A DNA stretch of 64,000 nucleotides, taken from positions 248,001-312,000 of the forward strand of contig JANQNQ010000008.1 of the NCBI GenBank assembly GCA_028279515.1, given 5' to 3'. Positions 44,754 to 53,345 of the stretch are shown here, in pieces; the first letter of the stretch is position 1, and the number at the start of each line of letters is the position of its first letter. Under the pieces are notes generated by a model. It did not search any database. It was not told the DNA's origin and saw nothing but the letters and a program-made list of their open reading frames with translations. Source of the stretch: Flavobacteriaceae bacterium. GTDB taxonomy: Bacteria > Bacteroidota > Bacteroidia > Flavobacteriales > Flavobacteriaceae. The position numbers and the translations under genes are program-made.

Positions 44754-45923
44754 ATGAGACTTCGCATAGCCCCTTTTTTAGGCTCTATTATCCTAATAGT
44801 TTATTTTTTAAATGCTACCGCTTTAAAGAATCTCTACTCGATGACCAATGTCGGTTATGCGATTATGATGCTAACTGTTCTCTTTTGCTTTACAGAAAAG
44901 TTTAAGTTATTGGGGTATCTTTGGCCACTGCTATTAGCCATTATTGTAAGCCTAACCTTTAACTCGATCGAACCCTACTTTCGAGCAGGGCAAAGATTTA
45001 TTAGTTGGATGATCTTAATTGTTTTGTTTGGGCCATTTGCACGCAACAGTCGACTTGATACCATTAAGGAAAAGGTGTTTATCCTGTTTCCAAAAATATG
45101 TTTGTTAATAGGAGTGCTGAGCTTTTTATATTGGGCCCTTGATTTGCCAAAGCTCAATAGGGGGTATTTTGCAGCGTTTATGGCACATCCAATGCTTTTA
45201 GGTCCCATTGCTGGTTTTGGGGCTGCATATGGATTTATAATAATGTACTTTAAGAAGAAAAAAACACGTGGAAAGTTTATTTATTTTCTCTTTTTTGGCC
45301 TTTCGTTTTATGTAATGATGCTAACAGCGTCAAGAGCGGCATTATTCTCAACAGCACTGGCCATTCTAATTTTCCTATATTCATTTAACAAGAGATTGTT
45401 GATGACAATACTGTTATTGTCAATGTCATTTCTTTTTATTTCTGATCAATCGAATTCTGATGAGAGCATCTCTCAAAAATTTGTAAAAAAATTCGAAAGG
45501 GATTCAAGAGGAGATCTGTGGCTCGAAAGATTCGAAGAGTTCAAGAATAGCCCGCTCTATGGTAGCGGTTTTGCTCGAATCGACCCTGAGGTGGCAGGAA
45601 AGTATAAAAAGGAGAACAGATGGCAGAAAAGTGTGGACCGAAAAACTGGGAATATTGAACCGGGCTCGTCGTATTTAGCTCTTATTTCGATGACTGGGCT
45701 ACTTGGTATAATTGGTTTTTTATATCTTATATTCGCCTTGAGAAAAACGGCCAAAGTCAATTGGCATACTTTTGACAACACTAAAAAAGCGATTATTCTC
45801 TTGTATCTTGGATTTTTCATTTTTCATTTGATTCCTGAAGGATACATTTTTTCAAGCGGATCATTGCTTAGCTTGGTTTTTTGGAACTTTTTGGGGACGA
45901 TAGCAATTACAGAAAGGACATGA
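44754..45923 (+). CDS. O-antigen polymerase/ligase-like membrane protein (first of three)
   Basis: The 389-residue protein has about 10-12 predicted helices. A large extracytoplasmic loop near residues 225-305 contains the Wzy_C-type stretch RGDLWLERFEEFKNSPLYGSG, preceded by LTASRAALFSTALAI. This combination is typical for O-antigen polymerase/ligase (Wzy_C) proteins. Sequence alone cannot tell Wzy from WaaL. It overlaps the next gene by four bases (ATGA). It is AT-rich like its neighbours. Confidence 0.78.
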   Translation: MRLRIAPFLGSIILIVYFLNATALKNLYSMTNVGYAIMMLTVLFCFTEKFKLLGYLWPLLLAIIVSLTFNSIEPYFRAGQRFISWMILIVLFGPFARNSRLDTIKEKVFILFPKICLLIGVLSFLYWALDLPKLNRGYFAAFMAHPMLLGPIAGFGAAYGFIIMYFKKKKTRGKFIYFLFFGLSFYVMMLTASRAALFSTALAILIFLYSFNKRLLMTILLLSMSFLFISDQSNSDESISQKFVKKFERDSRGDLWLERFEEFKNSPLYGSGFARIDPEVAGKYKKENRWQKSVDRKTGNIEPGSSYLALISMTGLLGIIGFLYLIFALRKTAKVNWHTFDNTKKAIILLYLGFFIFHLIPEGYIFSSGSLLSLVFWNFLGTIAITERT

Positions 45924-48031
45924 CATTTGTTTTCTGGGAAAATATAATAAGTCAACATAGAAGTAGTTTTTTAAAGGCACTTTCCTTGCGCCAAGGTGTT
46001 CGCGTGGTTCTCATTGTTCAGAACTCGATCTCTGAGCACAGGAAGAAAGAGGGGTGGACGATTCCAGAAATGGCCGATGTAGAAGTAATCGTATCCCCGG
46101 ATGATAGTACCATCAAGGATTTAATAAAGCAACACCGTCGCGCAGTCCACATTTTTTCAGGGATAAACTCCTATGACCTATGTAAAAAGGCACTTTTTGA
46201 GGCAATTATTCAAAAATGCAAAATAGGAATCACATCAGAACCCTATGAATGGAGAGGCCTAAAGGGGTACGCTCGCCTGTTGAGGGCAAAATATCAAAAA
46301 TATATTCTTGGAAACAAAATAGATTTCATATTTGCGATTGGAGATAGAGGTAGATGGTGGTTTGAAAAGGTAGGATACCACTCTAGAAAGATATTTGACT
46401 GGGCTTATTTCGTTGAATCATCTCAAATGGAAAGCAACCTCAAGGCAAAAGAAGATATTTTTAATTTAATTTTCGTTGGAAGACTTAACGATCAAAAGGG
46501 AATTTTGAACCTTGTCGAATGCGTCAAAGATATGAAAGATACGCACCTAAAAGTTATTGGTGTGGGGAAATACTATGAACTACTTCAAAAAGAGAACATC
46601 AAAAACGTTGAGCTACTTGGTCAACTTGAAAACAAGGAAGTACTAAGGCATATAGAGAATTCAGATTTACTTGTTCTTCCTAGCACAAAGAAGGAAGGTT
46701 GGGGGGCTGTTGCCAATGAAGCTCTGATGGTTGGAACCCCTGTCATTATGAGCGATAATTGTGGGGCATCAGTACTATTGGATGGAAAGATTAGAGGAGA
46801 GAAGTTCTCATATAAAGACAAGAAAGCCTTATACAAGACGTTAGAGAAATGGAAAATGAAAGAAGATAGTATCGAGCATAGAGACCTCATCAGGAAATGG
46901 TCAAAAAGAATCTCTGGCAATGCAGGCGCTGATTATTTCTTATCTGTAATTGATTGGGCCTACAAAAAGAAAGATGGTACAAAACCAATTGCCCCATGGA
47001 TGGACAAAGAAGACAATCATCGAGTATTGATTGACGCTTCAAACGTCTCTTACGGAGGGGCTGTAGAACTTCTGGGGCTCGTATTGGACGTATTTCAAAA
47101 AAATAAAACCGATTATCAAGCGATTATCAAACCAGGAATGCAGTTTCCAAACATACCAGAAGAGAAACTAATTAGGAGAAAGGTAGGGCTTCCAAACAGA
47201 AAAAGAACGTACAGGGAGATACTGGCTTCTAACACATTCGACAAGGTGTTATGTTTCGGAAACTACCCACCTCCGATTAAAATGAAAGAGGCTCAAGTAT
47301 ATACCTACCTGCATCGGCTTTTTCTTGTTGAAAAAAGGGACGACCAAGGAAGCTTGAAAAGAAAGATCTACATAAAAATCGTTTCCTTTTATCTGGCCAG
47401 ACTATTAAAAAACACAAACTATGTTCTTGTACAGTCAGAACTGGTCAAAAGCACATTTCTTAAAAATTATAGATTCGATGCAGGCAGATGTAAGGTGTAT
47501 CCGATCTATAAAGAATATCCGAACAAAAGAAATGAACTTCTCGGCAGGGAAAAGGGGTTTGTGTATGTGAGCGCTTACTATAAGCATAAGAATCATATAA
47601 ACTTGTTTAAGGCATGGGAAATATTGAAATCTGAAGATATTATACCTCCTTTGTATATCACTATCGGGCAAAACTCATCATTCATCCCGCAGGTCAATCA
47701 GTATATTGAAAAAGGATTGAACATCATTAACCTTGGACATGTAAACAATGATGAATGCCTAGAGGTTATGGTAAATAATGAGTTTACGATATTCCCTTCA
47801 AAAAAGGAGACCCTTGGCCTAGGACTGGTCGAATCATATTATTCAGGCAATAAGATTATTGCATCCGAGCTGCCCTATGTGTATTCAGTTGTTAATCCAT
47901 CACTAACCTTTGATCCAGAAAACCCGAATGACATCGCTCAAAAAGTAAAAAAAGCACTGCAAACCGATCTTCCAGACTCTGAATTAATTTTAAAAAACAA
48001 ATTATGGGATTTCTTGGACGTTCTCAATTAA
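45920..48031 (+). CDS. Two fused GT4-type glycosyltransferases
   Basis: The 703-residue cytoplasmic protein consists of two GT-B glycosyltransferase units in one frame. The first (about 1-360) has FVGRLNDQKGILNLVECVKD and the donor-binding EGWGAVANEALMVGTPVI. The second (about 375-703) has VSYGGAVELL, YVSAYYKHKNHINLFKAW and SKKETLGLGLVESYYSGNKII. Each would be expected to transfer one sugar, so one polypeptide may add two consecutive residues. The second unit carries a shorter, more divergent catalytic motif. I start at the ATG at 45920, which overlaps the polymerase stop as ATGA; a longer frame begins at 45881. Confidence 0.85.
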   Translation: MTFVFWENIISQHRSSFLKALSLRQGVRVVLIVQNSISEHRKKEGWTIPEMADVEVIVSPDDSTIKDLIKQHRRAVHIFSGINSYDLCKKALFEAIIQKCKIGITSEPYEWRGLKGYARLLRAKYQKYILGNKIDFIFAIGDRGRWWFEKVGYHSRKIFDWAYFVESSQMESNLKAKEDIFNLIFVGRLNDQKGILNLVECVKDMKDTHLKVIGVGKYYELLQKENIKNVELLGQLENKEVLRHIENSDLLVLPSTKKEGWGAVANEALMVGTPVIMSDNCGASVLLDGKIRGEKFSYKDKKALYKTLEKWKMKEDSIEHRDLIRKWSKRISGNAGADYFLSVIDWAYKKKDGTKPIAPWMDKEDNHRVLIDASNVSYGGAVELLGLVLDVFQKNKTDYQAIIKPGMQFPNIPEEKLIRRKVGLPNRKRTYREILASNTFDKVLCFGNYPPPIKMKEAQVYTYLHRLFLVEKRDDQGSLKRKIYIKIVSFYLARLLKNTNYVLVQSELVKSTFLKNYRFDAGRCKVYPIYKEYPNKRNELLGREKGFVYVSAYYKHKNHINLFKAWEILKSEDIIPPLYITIGQNSSFIPQVNQYIEKGLNIINLGHVNNDECLEVMVNNEFTIFPSKKETLGLGLVESYYSGNKIIASELPYVYSVVNPSLTFDPENPNDIAQKVKKALQTDLPDSELILKNKLWDFLDVLN

Positions 48032-49269
48032 CGAAGAAAGTAGTCAGTGAAGACATCTATACCTTTTTGATAGCTCTCGTGGCTTGCACATTGAGCTTTC
48101 CAAAATATGCTTTTAACAGCATCTCTATAATCCTTCTTTTGAGTTTTTGGGTTTTCTCAGGCAGATTGATTACAAAGCTCAAGAGTGCTTTTTCTCAAAA
48201 GGAAGTCTGGATTTTCTGTGCACTGTATTTGATATATATACTGGGGCTTATACACACTGAAGACTTTAAAAGAGCGTTTTCCTTACTAGAAAGAATGCTC
48301 CCAATACTTATAGTTCCGATAGTTCTTTCCTCAATAGAAAAAATTGAAAGGAAAAGGGTGACTTGGATTCACGTGTCATTTATAACTTCTGTCATTGCAG
48401 CATCACTTTTCTGTTTGATAAATGCCTTCTTACAGTGGAAAGGCAGCAGTGACCCAATAGCGGCTCTCATAAGTAATCCGAAATACCTGTACTCAAATCT
48501 TCTGGCTCCACTCGACATAACACCTACATATTTTGCAATGTTCATATTATTGGCGTTGTCGATACTCTTTTTTTACTTTGACAAAGTGAAAGAAAAGAAG
48601 ACAAAGGTTCTAACGGTAGTAACGTTCTTATACTTAAATCTCTATCTTTTTTTATTGGCCAATAGAACAGGTATTATCGTATTGGCCATTCTAGGGATCT
48701 TTATTTTTTTCAAATCTAACAGAAAGATTAAAGCACTATTGGTGCTTACACTTGTCATTTTGGGCGCCTTGATGTTCAAGTCAGATTTTTGGAAACAGAG
48801 AATTTTCAATACGACAGGGATGATTGCAAATTCTCAGGAAGTAAAGGATTTGAATAAGCATAGGGCCATAGCAACAGAGATTTTTTTAAATCAAGACCCT
48901 AAGAACTATATCTTTGGCTATGGTACAGGAGATACACAGATGTTTTTGAACCTAGAATACAGAAAAAGGGGGAGACAGTATTTCAAATGGTCCAAGAACA
49001 TGAACTTTCACAATCAATATTTTCAAATTATCGCAGTTCTAGGTATTTTTGGACTGGTCGTACTTTTGTCTAATTTGATATATCCATTTTGGTCAAATAG
49101 AAAAGATCCGGGAGAACTTTCAATACTATATCTAATGTTTATGGCTATAGTCATCATTTTTTTTATGACCGAATCGGTTTTGGTTAGACAAAAGGGAATT
49201 GTATTTTACGCTATATTTAACTCGCTATATGCATTCCATAACTATAATATTAAAATTGAAAAACAATGA
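48004..49269 (+). CDS. O-antigen ligase-family membrane protein (second of three)
   Basis: The 421-residue protein has about 11-12 membrane helices with a central TRANSMEMBRANE-loop region RIFNTTGMIANSQEVKDLNKHRAIATEIF and the pattern NFHNQYFQI, where the histidine matches the catalytic loop of WaaL-type ligases. The loop motif GYGTGDTQMFL resembles Wzy_C proteins. WaaL or a second polymerase is possible; ligase is favoured by the HNQYFQ segment. The start overlaps the preceding glycosyltransferase by 28 bases. Confidence 0.78.
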   Translation: MGFLGRSQLTKKVVSEDIYTFLIALVACTLSFPKYAFNSISIILLLSFWVFSGRLITKLKSAFSQKEVWIFCALYLIYILGLIHTEDFKRAFSLLERMLPILIVPIVLSSIEKIERKRVTWIHVSFITSVIAASLFCLINAFLQWKGSSDPIAALISNPKYLYSNLLAPLDITPTYFAMFILLALSILFFYFDKVKEKKTKVLTVVTFLYLNLYLFLLANRTGIIVLAILGIFIFFKSNRKIKALLVLTLVILGALMFKSDFWKQRIFNTTGMIANSQEVKDLNKHRAIATEIFLNQDPKNYIFGYGTGDTQMFLNLEYRKRGRQYFKWSKNMNFHNQYFQIIAVLGIFGLVVLLSNLIYPFWSNRKDPGELSILYLMFMAIVIIFFMTESVLVRQKGIVFYAIFNSLYAFHNYNIKIEKQ

Positions 49270-50039
49270 AAAATATTTATTTGGTACTAATGGCTTCGTT
49301 CGTAATATCTTGCGGAAATGAAACTAAAGAAAAAAATGAAGCCAATACAGCTCAGCAAGAGGAGGTAACTTCAGAGAAAAAAGCTGATGAAAGTAAAGCT
49401 GGTACCCAAGAGAACTTGATCAAATGGGAGGAAGATTGGGCTAAAGGAATCGATTCTCTTAAAAATTTCGTAGTATTCGGGTTGCCCGAGAAGAATAAAA
49501 TAGTTGAGCACGACAACCCCAATGGGAAGATCACTAAGGTTTGGGAATGCATTCCAGGGGAAAAGCTCTATGCTGATGGTGGATGGGATACAAATTCCAT
49601 TTTTATAGACCGAAACTTCTCATATCGATATACCGTCTGGGTGAAGAGAGCAGGGGGCCTTGTCGGGAAGACACTTCACGGCCCAAAAAATGTACAAAGC
49701 ACACTAAATGAAAAGGTCGCAAATCCATATTTCATAGAAGGCCGGCCCCCACAAACTGACCAATGGTATCTTCTGGTTGGATATATCCATCCATTTGACT
49801 ACGTCGACCCGAACGGGGGCGTTGGCAATTTCATTAGTGGAATTTATGATGAATTTGGCGATGTCGTTGTAGAAGGAGAAGACTTTAAGTGGACAGCGAA
49901 TGCAACCTACTCAGCATTTCGAACTTATTTGAACAACTCAAACGACAATGTCTCAGAAAGACAATACCTGTACAGCCCAGAACTTTACAGAATAGACGGA
50001 ACCGAACCTACGCTTGAAAGCTACTTCGAATTTAAATAA
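49266..50039 (+). CDS. Lipoprotein with a beta-sandwich-like domain, function unknown
   Basis: The 257-residue product has a lipoprotein signal peptide (lipobox ISC, Cys near residue 17) and a low-complexity acidic/Gln linker to about 45. A mainly beta domain of about 200 residues follows, containing FSYRYTVWVKRAGG, DQWYLLVGYIHPFDY and GIYDEFGDVVVEGEDFKW. Similar segments occur in C-terminal domains of surface or tail-type proteins, suggesting carbohydrate binding; this is inference. It overlaps the upstream ligase-like gene by four bases (ATGA) and precedes the third polymerase-like gene, so it is part of the polysaccharide operon. It has no PAPS-binding motif, so it is not a sulfotransferase. 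Confidence 0.72.
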   Translation: MKNIYLVLMASFVISCGNETKEKNEANTAQQEEVTSEKKADESKAGTQENLIKWEEDWAKGIDSLKNFVVFGLPEKNKIVEHDNPNGKITKVWECIPGEKLYADGGWDTNSIFIDRNFSYRYTVWVKRAGGLVGKTLHGPKNVQSTLNEKVANPYFIEGRPPQTDQWYLLVGYIHPFDYVDPNGGVGNFISGIYDEFGDVVVEGEDFKWTANATYSAFRTYLNNSNDNVSERQYLYSPELYRIDGTEPTLESYFEFK

Positions 50040-50053
50040 GTAACAAAATAAGC

Positions 50054-51250
50054 TTGCTTGAGGACTTTAAGAAAATAACCCAAAACATACTATGCATATT
50101 CCTTTTGCTGGTATTGATAGTTGGAATCTACAGCAAATGGGGAGATAGAATAGACGAAACGCTTGCGCTAAAAAAGCTAAGTCGTTACTTGAAAGTTGCT
50201 ATTGAACTGTTGTTACTGGTCTATATTGTAACCTTTAAGTTGTGGCGTCATGTAAATGTCAGGTACGTTTTCGCCTTTTTTGCCATCAGTTTTATTGGAC
50301 AGCTTTTTTTGGCCCAAGGAAATCTGAACCTTTGGTACGAACAAGCTTGGAGTCATGCGTTCACCTGTGCAAGTTTTATTTTCTTACCTCTATTTATTGT
50401 AGTATCAACCAACCTTGACGTAAAGAAAATTGTAGACACCAACATTAGGACCTTGAAGGCCGTAGCACTGATAAACATTCCAATAGTTGCTCTGGCCATT
50501 ATATTCGACCTGCAAATCTTTAGATCCTACTATGAACGCTTTGGGTATGACGGAATATTGCCGTCTTCGGCAGCCGCAAGCTATTTTTATGTGTTGGTCA
50601 TAACATTGTTCTATGTTGAGTGTCTTTTAAAAAAAGAACACCCAATATGGCTGTTTGTACATAGCTTTATGGCGTTGATGATTGGAACAAAGACGATTTG
50701 GTTATTTTTGATATTGCTGATGTTTATACATCTGTTTTTTGTGCAGAAAGGAAAACTTGCTAGATATTTGAAATTCGCAACTGCAGGACTCATCGTAGTC
50801 TTCTGCTTTTTCTTAGGAACTCTAAAGGAAGCCGTTATCAATTTCTTCCCCCATGGGCCTGATTTATATGAAGAAAGAGGATTTTTAAGTGTTTTGGTAT
50901 CGAAACGCGACGCTTTTCTTGCTATGGCACTAAACTATGTTGACGAAAATTGGACTTGGGTTAACTATTTTTTTGGAGGAACAAATGTCATAGACATAAG
51001 AGTAGAGATGGAATTGATCAACATGCTTCTTTATATGGGGCTGCTAGGTACGATAGCTTATGCTTTGTTTCTTAGAAGAAATTTTTTTGTTAAAGGCCAA
51101 GCTATTATCAAAACATTACTTTTCTTTGCGATCATTACGTTAGCGATGCTAACGGGAGGGGTTTTTTATAGTGTTTTTGTATCGACACTATTTTATATAG
51201 TATTTAAAAGAATAGATTTTCTACATGAAACAAATCATACAAGACCTTAA
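50054..51250 (+). CDS. Polymerase-like multi-membrane protein (third of three)
   Basis: The 398-residue protein has about 11 predicted membrane helices and a larger extracytoplasmic loop near 270-320 (RGFLSVLVSKRDAFLAMALNYVDENWTWVNYFFGG). This topology fits Wzy-type polymerases, but I see no clear Wzy_C signature, so the role is tentative. The likely start is TTG at 50054, since no ATG or GTG lies in frame nearby. It overlaps the following oxidoreductase by 26 bases. Confidence 0.65.
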   Translation: MLEDFKKITQNILCIFLLLVLIVGIYSKWGDRIDETLALKKLSRYLKVAIELLLLVYIVTFKLWRHVNVRYVFAFFAISFIGQLFLAQGNLNLWYEQAWSHAFTCASFIFLPLFIVVSTNLDVKKIVDTNIRTLKAVALINIPIVALAIIFDLQIFRSYYERFGYDGILPSSAAASYFYVLVITLFYVECLLKKEHPIWLFVHSFMALMIGTKTIWLFLILLMFIHLFFVQKGKLARYLKFATAGLIVVFCFFLGTLKEAVINFFPHGPDLYEERGFLSVLVSKRDAFLAMALNYVDENWTWVNYFFGGTNVIDIRVEMELINMLLYMGLLGTIAYALFLRRNFFVKGQAIIKTLLFFAIITLAMLTGGVFYSVFVSTLFYIVFKRIDFLHETNHTRP

Positions 51251-53345
51251 GAATGGAGAAACCATCTTAGAAGAGGTACCTGTGCCTATGGTAAAGTCTG
51301 GGCACGTACTGATCAAAACGACTAAGACCTTGGTTTCATTGGGAACAGAAAGAATGCTGGTCGAGTTTGGTAAAGCGAACTTCATTCAAAAAGCAAGACA
51401 GCAACCAGACAAGGTGAAAATGGTACTAGATAAGGTAAAGACCGACGGTCTTAAACCTACCATGGATGCTGTATTCAACAAACTCAACCAACCGCTTCCG
51501 CTAGGATATTGCAATGTAGGAGAAGTGGTTGCCGTCGGTCGAGGAGTTACCGAATTCGCAGTGGGCGACCGTGTAGCTTCCAATGGAAATCATGCCGAAT
51601 ATGTAAACGTACCCAAAAATCTGGTGGCCAAAATTCCAGACAGCGTAACCGATGAGGAAGCAGCGTTTACTGTTATTGGATCCATAGGATTGCAAGGAAT
51701 TCGATTGTTAGACCCAACCTTTGGAGAAACGATCGTTGTCGTAGGTCTTGGACTTATAGGACTCGTAACCGCTGAGTTATTGTTGGCCAATGGCTGCAAT
51801 GTCATAGGTTTTGATTTCGACCCTGAAAAGGTTCGAATTGCAAAAGAGAAGGGCATCGTTGCCATCAACCCAGCCGAAGGTACCAACCAAGTAAAATTTG
51901 TCGAAACCTACACAAACGGAGTGGGTGCTGACGGAGTGATTATCACGGCCTCGAATAAAAGCAACGAGATCATCTCACAATCGGCCCGCATGTGCCGCAA
52001 AAGAGGAAGAGTGATCTTAGTAGGTGTTATCGGACTCGATATCAGCCGTGCTGATTTCTACGAAAAAGAGATCTCTTTTCAAGTATCTTGCTCATATGGG
52101 CCAGGACGATACGATGAAGAGTACGAGCAAAAAGGAAACGACTATCCAATTGGATACGTAAGATGGACCGAGAAACGCAATTTTGAGGCGATCCTAAATG
52201 CTATTGCAAAAGGAACACTAGATGTAAAGCCACTTATTACCGAACGCATATCGCTAAAGGACTACCAACAGATTTACGGCGACATGAAAAACTCAAGGTC
52301 GATTGCTTCGATCTTGGAATATGACAGCACCGAAGCACCAAAATCAACGGTAGGAATTACCGAACAGACCTTTGCAGGAAAGACGGGTGTGATTGGTATT
52401 GTGGGAGCAGGAAACTTCACCAGTTCAACCATTCTTCCCAACCTGAAAAAGGTAAATGCCAATATCAAATACATCGCGAGTTCAGGCGGATTGTCTTCGA
52501 CCATCATGGCAAAGCGACATCAGATTGCGAACTCAACGGCCGACTATAAAGAGATCCTGGCAGACAAAGAGACCGACCTAGTTTTTATCACGACCAAGCA
52601 CAACATGCACGCAAGTATGGTGCTAGAGACCATGCAGGCCGATAAGAGCGTGTTTGTCGAAAAGCCATTGGCACTTACTCAAGACGAACTTGATGAGATC
52701 GTTGAAGAATACAACAAGCGAAACGTTAATGTTTCTGTCGGGTTCAACCGACGCTTTGCGCCACTTGCTCAAGACATGAAGAAGATGTTGGGCAATGACC
52801 AAACACCAATGAACATCATCGCAACCATGAACGCAGGGTTCATTCCTTCTGAGATGTGGGTGCACGACATGCAAGTAGGAGGCGGAAGAATCCTTGGTGA
52901 AGCATGTCACTACATCGACCTTTGTACATATTTGGCGGGCAGCAAAGTGATTGCCGTTTGTATGAATGCCATGGGTACTGACCCGCAAGAAAACACAGAC
53001 AACGCCAGCATCTTATTGAAGTACGAGAACGGCACCAACGCTGTGATCAACTATTTTGCCAACGGAAGCAAGGCCTATTCAAAAGAACGTGTAGAGGTGT
53101 ATTCGCAAGAGCGAACCTTGGTCATGGATAACTGGAGAAAGCTAAAAGCCTTTGGTTTTAAAGGCGGAAAGAACGCATCTTCAAAACAGGATAAGGGACA
53201 CTATAATCAGTTCAAGGGCCTCATCGAACAGCATCAAAAGGGAGGAGACCCGATCATCCCATTTGAAGAGATCGTAAATACCACAAAAGCTTCTTTTGCA
53301 GCGATAGAATCTCTTAAGGAAGGCAAATGGATTCAAGTAAATTAA
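51225..53345 (+). CDS. Bidomain oxidoreductase: zinc-type alcohol dehydrogenase fused to Gfo/Idh/MocA dehydrogenase
   Basis: The 706-residue protein has an N-terminal MDR alcohol-dehydrogenase-like domain (about 1-370: GYCNVGEVVAVGRGV, VGDRVASNGNHAEY, VVVGLGLIGLVTAELL). A C-terminal Gfo/Idh/MocA domain (about 385-706: IGIVGAGNFTSSTILP, VFVEKPLAL with the conserved lysine EKP, GGGRILGEACHYIDL) follows. The paired dinucleotide-binding domains may act in sequence on a sugar nucleotide or lipid-linked sugar. Such fusions recur next to heparinase II/III and GT4 genes in polysaccharide loci. The substrate is unknown. It overlaps both neighbours. Confidence 0.9.
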   Translation: MKQIIQDLKNGETILEEVPVPMVKSGHVLIKTTKTLVSLGTERMLVEFGKANFIQKARQQPDKVKMVLDKVKTDGLKPTMDAVFNKLNQPLPLGYCNVGEVVAVGRGVTEFAVGDRVASNGNHAEYVNVPKNLVAKIPDSVTDEEAAFTVIGSIGLQGIRLLDPTFGETIVVVGLGLIGLVTAELLLANGCNVIGFDFDPEKVRIAKEKGIVAINPAEGTNQVKFVETYTNGVGADGVIITASNKSNEIISQSARMCRKRGRVILVGVIGLDISRADFYEKEISFQVSCSYGPGRYDEEYEQKGNDYPIGYVRWTEKRNFEAILNAIAKGTLDVKPLITERISLKDYQQIYGDMKNSRSIASILEYDSTEAPKSTVGITEQTFAGKTGVIGIVGAGNFTSSTILPNLKKVNANIKYIASSGGLSSTIMAKRHQIANSTADYKEILADKETDLVFITTKHNMHASMVLETMQADKSVFVEKPLALTQDELDEIVEEYNKRNVNVSVGFNRRFAPLAQDMKKMLGNDQTPMNIIATMNAGFIPSEMWVHDMQVGGGRILGEACHYIDLCTYLAGSKVIAVCMNAMGTDPQENTDNASILLKYENGTNAVINYFANGSKAYSKERVEVYSQERTLVMDNWRKLKAFGFKGGKNASSKQDKGHYNQFKGLIEQHQKGGDPIIPFEEIVNTTKASFAAIESLKEGKWIQVN

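Noticed and set aside
49266-50039. Candidate sulfotransferase to match the cys cassette
   Set aside because: It has a lipoprotein signal and no PAPS-binding loop; the beta-rich domain does not resemble sulfotransferases.
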